From the NCBI GenBank assembly GCA_028386065.3, contig JAKUCV010001438.1:9521-73520 (forward strand): a stretch of 64,000 nucleotides of DNA, given 5' to 3'. Both the position numbers and the translations under genes were made by a program. Under the pieces are notes generated by a model, which saw nothing but the letters and a program-made list of their open reading frames with translations, was not told where the DNA came from and made no database searches. Source of the DNA: Turnera subulata. Taxonomy: Eukaryota > Streptophyta > Magnoliopsida > Malpighiales > Passifloraceae. Shown here one piece after another: positions 12,062-22,549 of this stretch (its first letter is position 1; each line of letters begins with the position of its first letter).

Positions 12062-12545
12062 AGAAGCCGGGACCCAGCACCCGCAAACTGAGAGATGAGG
12101 GAACCCAGATGAGAGAAAAACCTTGAGAGAAACCAAGGGACAAGCAAAACCAAAAGTCGGGACCCACAAACCGTGAGATGAGGGAATCCAGATATGAGGG
12201 GAATCAGAGTTGAGATATCCAGAAGACAGGACCCAGCTTCCACAAACCCTGAGAGACACAAACCAAAGTTGGGACTCAGCTCCCTCAAACCTTGAGAGAC
12301 ACATATCCAAAGCCGGGACCCAGCTCCCGCAAACCTTGAGAGGCACATATCCAAAGCCGGGACCCAGCTCCCGCAAACCTTGAGAAACACATATCCAGAA
12401 GTCGGGACTCAGCTCCCCCAAACCTTGAGAGACACATATCCAAAGCCGGGACCCAGCTCCCGCAAACCTTGAGAGACACATATCCAAAGCCGAGGACCCG
12501 GTCCCCGCAAACACAAAGCCGAAGACCTGGTTTTCGCAAACCATG
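12062..12545. repeat. 44-bp tandem repeat array, element A
   Basis: The unit is about 44 bp, built on ACATATCCAAAGCCGGGACC, AGCTCCCGCAAA and CCTTGAGAGGC. Clear units start at 12301 and 12345 and continue to about 12500, with more degenerate units on both sides. The array gives long but meaningless open frames on the reverse strand. Confidence 0.85.
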
Positions 12546-12580
12546 GGATGAGATGATTCCCGAAAACTAGATCAAAACAC

Positions 12581-12800
12581 CGAGTACCCTAGAGAAGACG
12601 ATAAAATCCCTAGTTAGCAAAGATGAGATGATTCTTTGTTAACGACCCGATAAATGAGATGATTCTATCAGAGACAAACCGAGTACTCTAGGGAGGACGA
12701 TAAAATCTCTAGATAGTAAAGATGAGATGATTCTTTGTTGACGACCCGATAGATGAGATAATTCTATCACAAACAAACCGAGTCCTTTAAGGAGGGCGAT
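12581..12800. repeat. 99-bp tandem repeat, about 2.2 copies
   Basis: Units begin at about 12581, 12680 and 12779 with CGAGTACYCTAGRGARGACG. They contain ATGAGATGATTCTTTGTT and ATGAGATRATTCTATCA. This lies between the 44-bp array and the 3' LTR of element A and belongs to its 3' untranslated region. Confidence 0.75.
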
Positions 12801-12994
12801 AAAATCCTTAAAAACCTTGGGATGAGATGATTCCCGGAGATCACAACCTTCAGGATGAGATGATTCCTAAAGTGGAGCATGGGGTGCTCCAACCATTGAC
12901 ATACACTATTCACATCAATTCATTCAAATTTGGTTGTTCCTGTTCTTGCGTTGGTTCGCCCTTAGTTTCTAAGGACTCATCAACGAGAGGCATC

Positions 12995-15481
12995 TGTGAA
13001 CACTCAAAATTGACCCACGAATATTCTTCTAACTTAGATTTTGAATGTACTCAAACCATAAGATCAATAAGATGATTTGATCTTTGGTTAAGGCACATTT
13101 AGAATTTATTTTAGTAGAATGCACATATCTTATGAATTGAGAATTTATATATTTGAATCTTAGGGTTAATGAGATGATTTAATCTTAGGATAAAAATAAG
13201 TAAAATCTAATTCATTAGAATATTGTCTTATTTCACTCATTTGGGCTTTTTGTTTATTTCTACCTAATTATATTGAGATGATTTATTTTTGGGTTAAGGA
13301 TAAATTTGAGGGCCTAGGTTAATGGAATATGGACTTTCCAGAGTTAATCAGCCCATAAACATATTACTTGCAGACTAATTTTAGCTCTGATTTTCGTGAA
13401 AGGAGTAAGACAATCATCAATCAAATCCATCAAGCCAATCAATTGACTAAAAACGAGGAGACCCAATTGATCGTCATTCCATTCCAATGATAAAATAAAG
13501 GTGCAATGATTGATATTCCAGACCACCAGAGAGAATCTACTTGACCTATACTGAGTGCATCACATAATCAACCAAACCAGGGACTGGTCCCATTCCTGTC
13601 CAGATACATCTACTTTAGCAAATTAGAATTTGAATATCCTCTTGGCATATTGAGCATAAAATCCAATCTTGTCCATTGAGCCAACCTAAGAACCGATTAG
13701 ACCGGGCCCGTTGCCAGGTTACCTACGTACCCGTGAATATGGGTTATGGGGTGTTTGGTGGCAGCGACAGGTGTTTTGGAAGAATGGCATTTTGGGGATG
13801 AATACTTGTCCTTTTCCTACGATTCGTGGTGGTCGGATGTTTGTCTCTTAAATCCAGCCCGTCTGAATGAGTTGACATTTGGGGCTCACTCCCCTTTTTT
13901 CGAAATTTTTTTTCTCATCTTTGTTTTCTTATTTGTTTCTTCTCTTTCGTTTTTCTACCTTTTTTTGCATTTTTTTTTTTTGCTTCTTTTTCTTTATTTT
14001 TCTCTTTCTGCTTTTTCTGGGGGGTGACCTTGGAATCGTGATGATGCCGGATCAACTTTTGGGAATAATTCTACAAGACTAATATTTGGGAAGAATGTAT
14101 TGGATGGGCTGGTACAAGCATTTGAATTGATTGGGTGGTTTGGACAAGTATTTAGATGGGTTGAGTGGAGTAAGGTATGGATTATATTCATGGGATTAGG
14201 TCTCCGTAGTTCGTTTGAAAGGTTCCTGGGTTGGGCTAATGGACTTTCATGAAGTTTGTCAAATTCAACATACATGCACACATAGATGAGGGAAAGAAGA
14301 TTCCATTATTCTTGAAACTGGTTAGGGACTACACTTATTCAAATGCTAACAAAGAGTAGTGGAGAAAGACTACATCACCACCCTATTTGTCTCTATACTC
14401 CAAAGGACTTAACTTCCATTCTCATTCTCGTTCTTCATCCATCAATCATCCCAGAGTAAGTTCTCCCATCTGTGGTCAGATTAGGCGCCTTTGTCGGCGC
14501 ATGCCAATTTCTGGAGTTAAATTCCAAAGCATTTATTTCTCTTATTTTTACGGCAGTTTAGTGGTTGTACTTGTCTTCTTAGGTAAGACTAAGAGCCTTT
14601 TGTCAATCATTGCTTTCTTCTCTGCGCAAACCCGAGAGGAGCTTTCTTCTCTGCGCATTCTCGGGAAAATCGTGATATCTTGAGCTGTAGATGTCGGATT
14701 GCTACATTATTGGTATCTTTGGAAAGCTAAGAGAGAGATCTAAAACTTTTTTGTTGATGCTAGATGGTGATCCGGCCTCGTTCTGCACCAGTTTTTGATT
14801 GAACTCAAGCCTAGATTTTGTTGAGAAGCGGAAAGCTTATAGGAGAGAAAGGAGGGCTTCAAGACTTAACCCTAACCGTTTTAATTCGACTTTTGCTACT
14901 GTGTTTTGTTGTTGTGATGCTATTGATGATGATGCTGTGATTTTTGTGTGAATCCATGTTAGAACTACGTGGCTTTGACCCTAGTCACACTGATATGTAG
15001 GTAGTCTCGGTTTGACAACGAGATGTGAGCCAAATTGTGTGTGTGTGTTTTTTTTAATAGTCATTGTGTTGTGTTTCTGTGTTGTGTTGTTGTTGTGATG
15101 CCATGTAAGAACTACATAAGCTTTGAATCCGGTCGCAGAAGTACGTAGGTGGATTCTAATGGTGGAATCTCAAGCTCAATTATGCGTTTTTCTTTTCTGT
15201 TTTGCTTTTATTTTTGCTTTTTTTTCGTTGTTGTGTTGTTTGTGCATAAGGCATATAGGGATCTTCAATTGCACATGATTTCACCCCAACATGGATGGGT
15301 GCCTAACACCTTCCCATCTGTGACGAACCCCCGAATCCTACCTCTTTGGTACACTATGACTGGTTGCTGCGGGTTATGGATGTCAAGGTTTTTCCCTGAA
15401 TTTTGTCCCTTAATAAAATTTGGGTGGCGACTCCTTTCATGTAGTGAGGGATCAAAATTAATTTTTGGTCAGGTCCTTATA
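12995..15481 (+). mobile_element. LTR2, shared by elements A and B, chimeric
   Basis: It begins TGTGAACACTC after the purine-rich tract of element A and ends at 15481, followed by a PBS (15484). The first 400 bp match LTR1. The last 900 bp (from about 14600, CCCGAGAGGAGCTTTCTTCT) match LTR3 from 28273. The middle (about 13395-14590) matches neither and lacks the GGCGGTCAT cluster and the TATA segment of the other LTRs. LTR2 is therefore the 3' LTR of A and the 5' LTR of B, and its middle has been replaced. A T/C-rich tract lies at 13895-14015. Confidence 0.75.
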
Positions 15482-15483
15482 GT

Positions 15484-15501
15484 TGGCGACACTACTGGGG
15501 A
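15484..15501 (+). promoter_or_regulatory. Primer-binding site of element B
   Basis: TGGCGACACTACTGGGGA, two bases after the end of LTR2. It is the same type of site as at 5061-5078 with two substitutions. Confidence 0.75.
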
Positions 15502-15935
15502 CTTTGAGGGTTCAAGAAATTTTGTGCAATCGTAGATCAATGTATGCCTCCTTGTTTGTCATATCCATGCCTTGCATTCATGATTATTGTGTGAAGCTTC
15601 TACCTTAAGAGGGTACAGGGATCCTAGCACGTTATATACCATTATACCGGGTTATTAGCTAGAGTGAACCTATTTCTCGCCGTTTAGCAATAATAGGGGT
15701 TAAACTATCCCTTAGCGACGGTCCTTTGGCCCCCAACCAGCTGCATACCCTGAGCATCTCATGTATAATTAATCAATATGTGGTACGTGTATATGTGTGT
15801 TTGTTGTGATTTCAAGTATGTGCATACAACATGCCTTTCAATTCAAAAAAAAAAAACCAAAAAAGTGAGTGCCGAGGGAAAGAACCCGTGGGTACCCGGA
15901 ACCCTTATACGTGCACTTTTAGCTACTAGGGCAAC

Positions 15936-17409
15936 ATGACTGAGATTAGCGCTGAAGATATGGGCAAGGTTCAGGAGGTCCATACCATGCTTAAGGATCT
16001 AGTTATGATGGAGCTATTGGAACTATGGAGGAAGAAGAAGATGCCTGCCATCAGAAGCGATGGAGCGGAAGCCTCGAAGGTTGGAGCTAAGAAGAATGGC
16101 ATAATAGATGTAGACAATGACACAACATCGTATGAAGCCAAGGATGACAAGGAAAGGCTCCGATTGTTAGAAGAAGTGGTGAAGAACATCAAGTTGAAAG
16201 AGGACAACTGGGACTTGAATTCTCTGTCGTTGTTTCCTGGTGCTCGCTTACCCGAAAAGTTCAAGATGCCTGACATATAGAAGTTCAGTGGGATCAGGTG
16301 TGAAGACCCATTTGAAGAATTACATGAGGATGATGCAACCAATGGAGGTGAGCAACGAGCTAATGGCTTAGTTGTTCCAAAGAACCTTGTCCGAGGCTGC
16401 TTTGAAAAGGTTCATGAGTTTGTACGAGTTGAGAATGAGCAAGTAGGAGTATATCTGTGCCGAATTCCTAAAGCAGTATAGCTATAACACTGAGGTCGGC
16501 GTAACTAAGAGGTATCTCGAGATGACCAAGCAAGAGACGCACGAGACATTCTCGGCCTTCATCACAAGGTCGCACAATAAGGCATCCCAAATGGTGAATC
16601 GACCCCCACAAGAGGAACATGTGTAGATGGTGATCAAAAACCATTAGTCGGTGTACTACAAACGCATGATTGGTAATTACTATGCCAATTTTACAGCTCT
16701 TATCGGGGCAGGGACCCAGCTAGAAGATGCGATTGCTTCGGGAAAGAACAAGGTGGGAATAGATGCCTTTGCACCTAGACACAATTTTGGCATGACACAA
16801 GGGAAGAAGCCCCCCGAGGTGAATTATATGGCTGCCCAAGCACCCCTTCGTATTGAATCGATGCCAAGGAAGTTCACTCCCTTGCCCATAACTTTAAGCA
16901 AAATGCTCAAGAATTTTGTGGAGAAGAATTTGTTGCAGCCACTTATGCCGAGACCCGATTTTCCTACTAATGGGGAGCCCAACTTGCATTGTGAATTTCA
17001 TAAAATGGTCGGGCACAACACCGATAATTGTGCACGACTCCGCCATGAGATTCAGGACCTGACTGAGAAGGGTGAGATAGTCTTGCCTCAAAAGTCCAAC
17101 ACCAAAACTAATCCACTGCCCATACTCAATGAGATCGATGTCATATTTGAAGAACCTATACATGGATGCATCAATTACGAGGGGTTGGATGAGGAAGTCG
17201 ACAAATTTGAAGGAGTAGATATAGGAGGGAGACAACAGGACAAAATGGCACCCCTAGGTTTGATCAACGCCGGGGTCATATATCAGAAAGCAATTGCTAA
17301 GTTTTTACACGAAGAAGTGGGTGTTCACCTAGAAGTCATGACGGTAAAGTCTAAAAACACAAGAGTCCCATGCAACCACCCTGTAAAAGGTCTTCGAAAG
17401 GTGTCGTGA
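15936..17409 (+). pseudogene. gag of Tat/Ogre-like element B, broken
   Basis: A gag polyprotein of Tat type. The N-terminal frame starts at 15936 (MTEISAEDMGK) and runs to a TAG at 16278-16280. After a frameshift near 16300 the capsid-like part continues in another frame (EFLKQYSYNTEVGVTK, then YYKRMIGNYYANF, to TQLEDAIASGK). An uninterrupted 252-codon stretch covers 16651-17409, including a C-x2-H-x4-H-x4-C type knuckle (CEFHKMVGHNTDNC, about 16990-17031) followed by RLRHEIQDL. At least four further TAG stops lie between 16366 and 16650. Most are explained by C-to-T or G-to-A change at CAG or TGG codons. No protease or polymerase follows. The family call is from recognisable gag motifs. Confidence 0.85.
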
Positions 17410-17639
17410 GCTTGACGTAACAATTAACCCGCAAGCATCCGCTTTAGGAGGGTAGGCGCCTGGTATAAAGAATCAACAAGGTAAAGAGAAAGAACTATCA
17501 GGGATCAAGGAAATGAAGGACACCCTGACAAACCCAAGATCCGAATTTTTCTTCAAGTATCACGATAAGGAAAAGGAAATAGATTATTTGGTGAAGGAAG
17601 AAGATGGAGATTTAGGTTACAAGCACCTTTTTTAAGGAG

Positions 17640-18172
17640 AGGAGATATAACCGAGACCGAGCAAGGGATTGTGGGATAATGAAGTAGGAGGGTCGAGTCT
17701 AAATAAGGATGTTATGTCCATTTCAGTTTAAGTCTAGGTTTGAGTCGAGTTGGTAGCCAGCTGGCTTTTAAGTTTTAAAAAAGAGGCACCTTTTTTTATC
17801 TTGATATCTTCCTCTGATGTTACTTTTTGCATAAGCAATATGTGTGAGTATAATGACATGGACAACTCCCTAAAATCTACGAAAATTGTTCTAAAAGCTA
17901 ATATTAATAAAAGAATTACAAAAAGAAGGAGAAAAGAAAAAGAGAGAAGAGACAAAAAAAATCGAAAAAGACAAAAGAAAGAAAAGAAAAACAAAAAGAA
18001 AACAAGGAAAAAGGAAAAATGATGCTCATGAATACGTAGGAAGCCAAACTTGGGTCCGGTCTTTTCTTTTATTAATAATGACTTACAGATTGAGAACGTG
18101 GATAAGGGGAGTTGGTTCACTCATTTTGCTTGCATACATTACAAATGTAGAAAGTGGTTATCTGGGTATATG
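17640..18172. other. Spacer with purine-rich tract, element B
   Basis: I see no gene here. It contains an A/G-rich tract (17900-18020) that gives Lys/Arg-rich or Phe-rich open frames on the two strands, which are low-complexity artefacts. In an intact element pol would have to lie in this interval. Confidence 0.6.
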
Positions 18173-19531
18173 TCAGTTCTTCTTGTGTCTCTTGCGCCTA
18201 GCACCTTCATTCTCGACGAACTCGGATGGTTCAGGGGCAGAAGCTTCTAGAAAGATCTACCTTACAAGTATGAGGGATGTCTCAGACTCGAAAGTATCCT
18301 TCTTCAGCTATACTTGATATGAGGGGGATGGGGTGGTGTTAACATAGTAGTTTCAAGGTAAACTCCAACTTCCTTTGATGAACTTAATTGCGCCTGTATC
18401 CATAGCACTGAGAATTGGTCGTTTGATTGGCTGAGGGATGGTTTGAGTGTGGTCGAATTGTCTCAAGATCCGGGAAGGGCAATAATAAGTGAACCTTTCA
18501 ATACCCGAAAGGAGTACAAAGTCCCATGTAATAGTATGAAGGAACACTCTCTGCATTCCAAGCCAGTCACAAAACCAAACTACTTGATCACTATTGATAC
18601 TCTGGAGATGTGAGACCCATTCCTGGACGAAAGAGAAAGAGGTGGTAACCCTGCGGTTCCTGAAGTTTCTTAAAGAATACGACTTATCTCTGAGGGACTT
18701 GATTAGTGAAGGTGCTCTTGTAGCCACATCTGTAGGCATGATGAATTAGAATGAAGAGTGGAAGTTATAAGAAAGAAGCGATCGAATAAGAAAAGGGAAT
18801 GAGATTACTTGAAGAAGCAGAGTGAAACCAGTCAGAGGGCATTCGGGGTCATTCAAAAGGTTGTCCAAGAAGTTGAAGGATTCGCCAAGAATCATGGGAA
18901 TAAGGCTATTTCCGTTGTACAATCGGGCTACTAGTGCGCCTATACTTAGAGAGCATATGCCGAAAGATCCTACTAGCAAGAATTCGTTCGCCATCACAGG
19001 AACAAGTGCAGGATCGTGCTTCTTTTTCCTCCAATGAAGATCAGATTCTTGGGGATGTTCATGGAAGGGATCATCAGAGAAGTATAGGTCCATTAGCTTT
19101 GTTAATTCTAGGAAACCTTTGGAGTTCATGAGGAAATCAATTTGTCCATCAGCTAGTGAAAGGAATTGGCTAATTTCCTTTTTGACGTGATCAGCAGAAG
19201 AAACCATGGCAAGATGGCCAATATCCTTAGCACACAGGAAAGCATTTATCTCATCAACGGATGGACATAATTCTAGACGGCCCAAGTCTAAATGGAAGAC
19301 ACGTTGATCTTGATCCCATAATAGGGAAGCAACACGGATTAGGTTCGGATCCATCCTTATAAGGCGCAGAGAGAACAGCTCATACAACCCGAATGGTTTA
19401 AAATTAAGACGACACTCTTGGGAGATACTTGCCATCCATTGGAGCAATTTTGCTTGGAAAATATCACTCATCTTGGTCCTAGATGTGTTTTGATATGTTA
19501 TGGAAGAGTTGTGAAGGTCTCTGGGTGCCAA
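18173..19531 (-). pseudogene. Antisense ORF of element B, plant-mobile-domain-like protein
   Basis: Reverse-strand ORF starting at 19531 (MAPRDLHNSS). It is open for 261 codons to 18746, then continues after an apparent intron: donor CAA/GTAATC near 18810, acceptor CCTACAG near 18740. Downstream frames contain SFVQEWVSHL, VVWFCDWLGMQRVFL and PSRILRQF. A charged tail (EASAPEPSEFVENE, then RRKRHKKN) ends at a TGA at 18173-18175. The order, with the L-x-RLIRMDPNLIRVASLLWD region and the PSRILRQF-like end, resembles the aminotransferase-like plant mobile domain family. An extra antisense ORF in this position is known for Tat-lineage elements. The first exon is intact. A frame change follows the exon 2 start, so I treat the copy as damaged. 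Function in the element is unknown. Confidence 0.65.
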
Positions 19532-19610
19532 GGTTTAATTTATAGGGGTTTAGGGTCGGCCAAAATCTCAAAACCACCATAGGAGAAGTCCAAATCCGAG
19601 GGGGAGTCAG

Positions 19611-19690
19611 ACTGGGAGTTATGACCGTCGAGAATGGGCGGTCATGTTGGGAAGACCACTGAGCCCGGCGGACAAGGAAAGAAGACCGCT
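19611..19690. promoter_or_regulatory. GC-rich inverted-motif module upstream of the antisense ORF
   Basis: It contains ATGACCGTC, GGCGGTCATG, and GGCGGACAAGGAAAGAAGACC ending in GCTGG, 80-160 bp upstream of the antisense ORF start at 19531. LTR3 carries nearly the same string (GGCGGACAAGGAAGAGATGA then CCGCC) upstream of its TATA box. Element A has a weaker trace, GCGGTCATGTCGGGAAGGCC, at about 10308-10327, also upstream of its antisense ORF. Confidence 0.6.
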
Positions 19691-19874
19691 GGCAGTTAGA
19701 GGGGAAAAAAGAGAGAAAAGTGAAGAGAGAGAGAGAGAGAGGAAACCCTATTCCAAAAAAATGAATTAAAAAAACAAATTAAAAGGCACTTGTTGAATCA
19801 AACTTGAATTTACAATGAATGCATGTGTGCATGGGGCCCTCCAAGCTCAAAAAATTTGACAAAAAATAAAAAGG

Positions 19875-19930
19875 GGCATGCTACCCGACATTTTGAAAAG
19901 ATATTTTCGGGGCATGCTACCCCTTTATGA
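19875..19930. repeat. GGGGCATGCTACCCC motifs, left part
   Basis: Two copies, near 19876 and 19909. The array continues at 22560 on the far side of the solo LTR inserted at 19978-22547. Confidence 0.75.
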
Positions 19931-19977
19931 GAGGTGATTTTCTGAAAAGGGCACGGCGGGCCCAAGACTTGATTTGA

Positions 19978-22547
19978 TGTCACACACCCGCCTAAGCGCG
20001 ACCGGCCAGGTACCGTGTGCACCCACATCGTACCATAAGGCACCCCAAGGCCTGTAATCATCTCTACAGAAGCTAGTTGCCTCTGCCTCGCGGGTTTCCA
20101 ACCAAAACATATGCGCAGCGTAACGGAAGCAAACCAACAAATGCAAAGGCAACGTAGACACTAAAAAGTGCAAAACAATCCATACCACTAATGTTATAGA
20201 ATTCTGCTATAAGGGGCACTACTCATGCTACATACGGATATAACCTCTTTTACATGAATTAATACAATAGAACAAACGACTCGGCTAAACCCATCGACCT
20301 ACAGCACGCACTCTCATCCTCGCACCTGAAAGACAAGGGGAGAAATTGGGGGTGAGTATAAAACTCAACAAGTAAATAAGCCATGCAAGATAGCAACTAC
20401 AACTGCACACAAAGCTCGGCATGAGCATCACACATTCATGTAGCACATAATACAGTGCAAGGCACACAACAAACACGTATCGAGCACTCACGCCCCAAAG
20501 CAATCCTCGTGTCCCAGACATGCTCTGGTCTCATTCCCCCCGACCAGCTAGGGTATGATGTGCCCCAAGGCAGCCTATGTAGTTTGGTAGCTTATACAGG
20601 TGTTACTCCTTAGCCCACAGCCCCACATACGAGGCATACAAAATATCATATAGCCCAAAGCCCCATGTACAAGGCATACAGAATACCGAATAGCCCACAG
20701 CCCCACGTACGAGGTATACAGAATGTCTAGCTACCACAACTCACATAGCTCCCGGCGGACATCGTGTCACACATGTAATAGCCAAGCGGAACTAACTCCG
20801 CAAGGACAGTGCCATCGCTCTCACTGACTAAAGCCCTATACAAGGCACCCAGTGCCATCTTCTTGTGGCGCACAAGTTTACTACAAGTACCCACCATCTT
20901 ATGGTACGCGCAAGCCTCGTAAGCACTACCCGTGCACCCAGTGCACCTCAACCAACTGGCCAGTGGTACCACAATCACAAACACAAGCAAGGCAATCACA
21001 TGTCACTCACAAGCACATTAAGTGCAATGCCAAACATCAGTACAACAAGTGCAATGCAATCAATCTAATAAGGGCAGCAATTGTGCCACAAGCACACAAC
21101 ACAATCATGGTCCATCGACAACTCACAATGCATAGCAATTATGCACAAATAACCAACAAAGGCCAACTAGACATGATTAGCCCATAATGGCCAGCAATGT
21201 CCAAATAGTCCACAATGAACAGAAAGCCAAATCAACACACCATCATGCAAAATAAGCATGCAAAATGGCCTTCCGCCCAACAAAGGGTGCGCTAGCAATC
21301 ACCACCCGCATAACCAATTTACTTACCATCACCTAGGAATCCCTAGGCCAAATCCCTTCCTTTGGAACCAATGGGTGTCTTAGACCTTAATCCTCTGTAA
21401 ACACCTATAAACACACATATAAATCAACCCACAACAACCATATTATGTGAAACAAAACTCAAACTCACAATACTTATCTTCCTCCAAATCGGGCAGAAAC
21501 TGCCCTGCACAAGTATCATCTTCAACCAAAAATACATAGGATCTATAGGCAGAACCAACTTCGGGCTTCAACATAAGAGTTTTAGCCCTGCCTCTTAGAT
21601 TTCTAAAGCCACCAAGAAAACCCAATTCCAAGGTGTACAACTCAAGATATGCCATCAAAACCAAGACTGGGTCAAGCAGGAGCACTGCTGCTGGACAGCT
21701 GCAGAATAGGCCAATTGAAAAGCACATAACTCGCACAGTTCTGCTCCAAATCCCACAAAATTGGTGTCATATGCAAGTTATAGATGTTAGCTAATCATAG
21801 GCTTTAGTTTCATTCAATTCCGACCAGGGATTTGGCCGGAATCACTATTTTAGTGGCTAGGGGTCAGTCTGCCCGAGAGCTGAACCCCTTAGCTCACTTC
21901 CCTTCTCTTTCTCTCTTTTTTTCTCCTCTCAAGCTGAGCACGAATTTGGTTCTGGAGATATGGGTGAGAGGTGCCTGCTTCACCTCCTTAATGCATGGGA
22001 AAGTAGGTGAGTGAGCACCCACTTGCCACCTCTTGCCCAAAGCTTGCCACTTGCACAAGCACGGCCACCTCGTGCTTGTTTTTGGTCCAATTGGCTCGTG
22101 ACACCGAGCTGCTAGCTTGCACACCCAAAGCCACCAGCAGCTTATTCCCGAGCTACTTGGCTCACTCTGATTGGTTGATTTGGCCAATCACGACTTTACA
22201 CACCATCGGGTCTGATTGTGCACCAACGGGCACCCTGGTGCCCCTGTTGTGCACCATTCCGTGACAACTCAAGCCAACGGGTATTGCCTTTGAGCAATTA
22301 TGCCTCCAATGCACTAATTTCACCCAAGAAACACATTGGAAACACTAACCAACATATGTCAACCAATTAAATTGATCGGGCTCTTGGTACCTCAAAGTTG
22401 TCCAACCCGTGCCTTTAACACTTTTCCACACATAGTCGTGCACACTAGGCCAAGCCCGTGAGCACTATAAGCCACATTCTACGCTAAGAACCATCTCCCG
22501 TCTTATAGGAATCATACTAAGCTCCAGGGCATGTACGAGGTGTCACA
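19978..22547 (-). mobile_element. Long solo LTR, TSD TTTGA
   Basis: A 2570-bp insertion with ends TGTCACAC and GGTGTCACA, flanked by a perfect 5-bp direct repeat TTTGA (19973-19977 and 22548-22552). On the reverse strand it reads TGTGACACCTCG at the start and GGCGGGTGTGACA at the end, an arrangement common in plant Ty3/gypsy LTRs. There is no PBS, polypurine tract or coding sequence, hence a solo LTR. A 40-bp tandem repeat (units at 20611, 20651 and 20691) lies inside. Open frames in it are short and unrecognised. Confidence 0.85.
20611..20730. repeat. 40-bp tandem repeat, three copies
   Basis: Units start with TAGCCCACAGCCCCACATAC or close variants at 20611, 20651 and 20691, and continue with GAGGCATACAGAAT. 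The block is inside the solo LTR at 19978-22547. Confidence 0.85.
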
Positions 22548-22549
22548 TT

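Larger units (their letters stand above)
5059..12994 (+). mobile_element. Internal region of Tat/Ogre-like element A, no pol
   Basis: This lies between LTR1 and LTR2. From the left it contains the PBS, a leader matching that of element B (from about 5081, GAGGGTTTAAGAAACTTTGTG), small gag remnants (5830-6415), an untranslated stretch with repeated motifs such as GAAAGGGCAGCCTAGGCAAA (7260-7370), a reverse-strand ORF (10166-7652), an array of GGGGCA...CCCC near-palindromes (10535-10885), and tandem repeats (10950-12870). It ends in a purine-rich tract (GAGAGGCATC) next to LTR2. No protease, reverse transcriptase, RNase H or integrase sequence is recognisable, so the element needs other copies for mobility or is a deletion derivative. 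Confidence 0.75.

Noticed and set aside
11701..12544. Long reverse-strand frames of up to 229 codons with a repeated FGYVSLKVCGSW-like pattern
   Set aside because: They arise from the 44-bp tandem repeat and the inserted solo LTR. The repeating peptide follows the DNA period, and there is no domain or start context.
12062..12545. Evenly spaced repeats that might suggest a CRISPR array
   Set aside because: The 44-bp units are contiguous with no unique spacers, inside a plant retrotransposon; same for 23518-23940 and 10535-10885.
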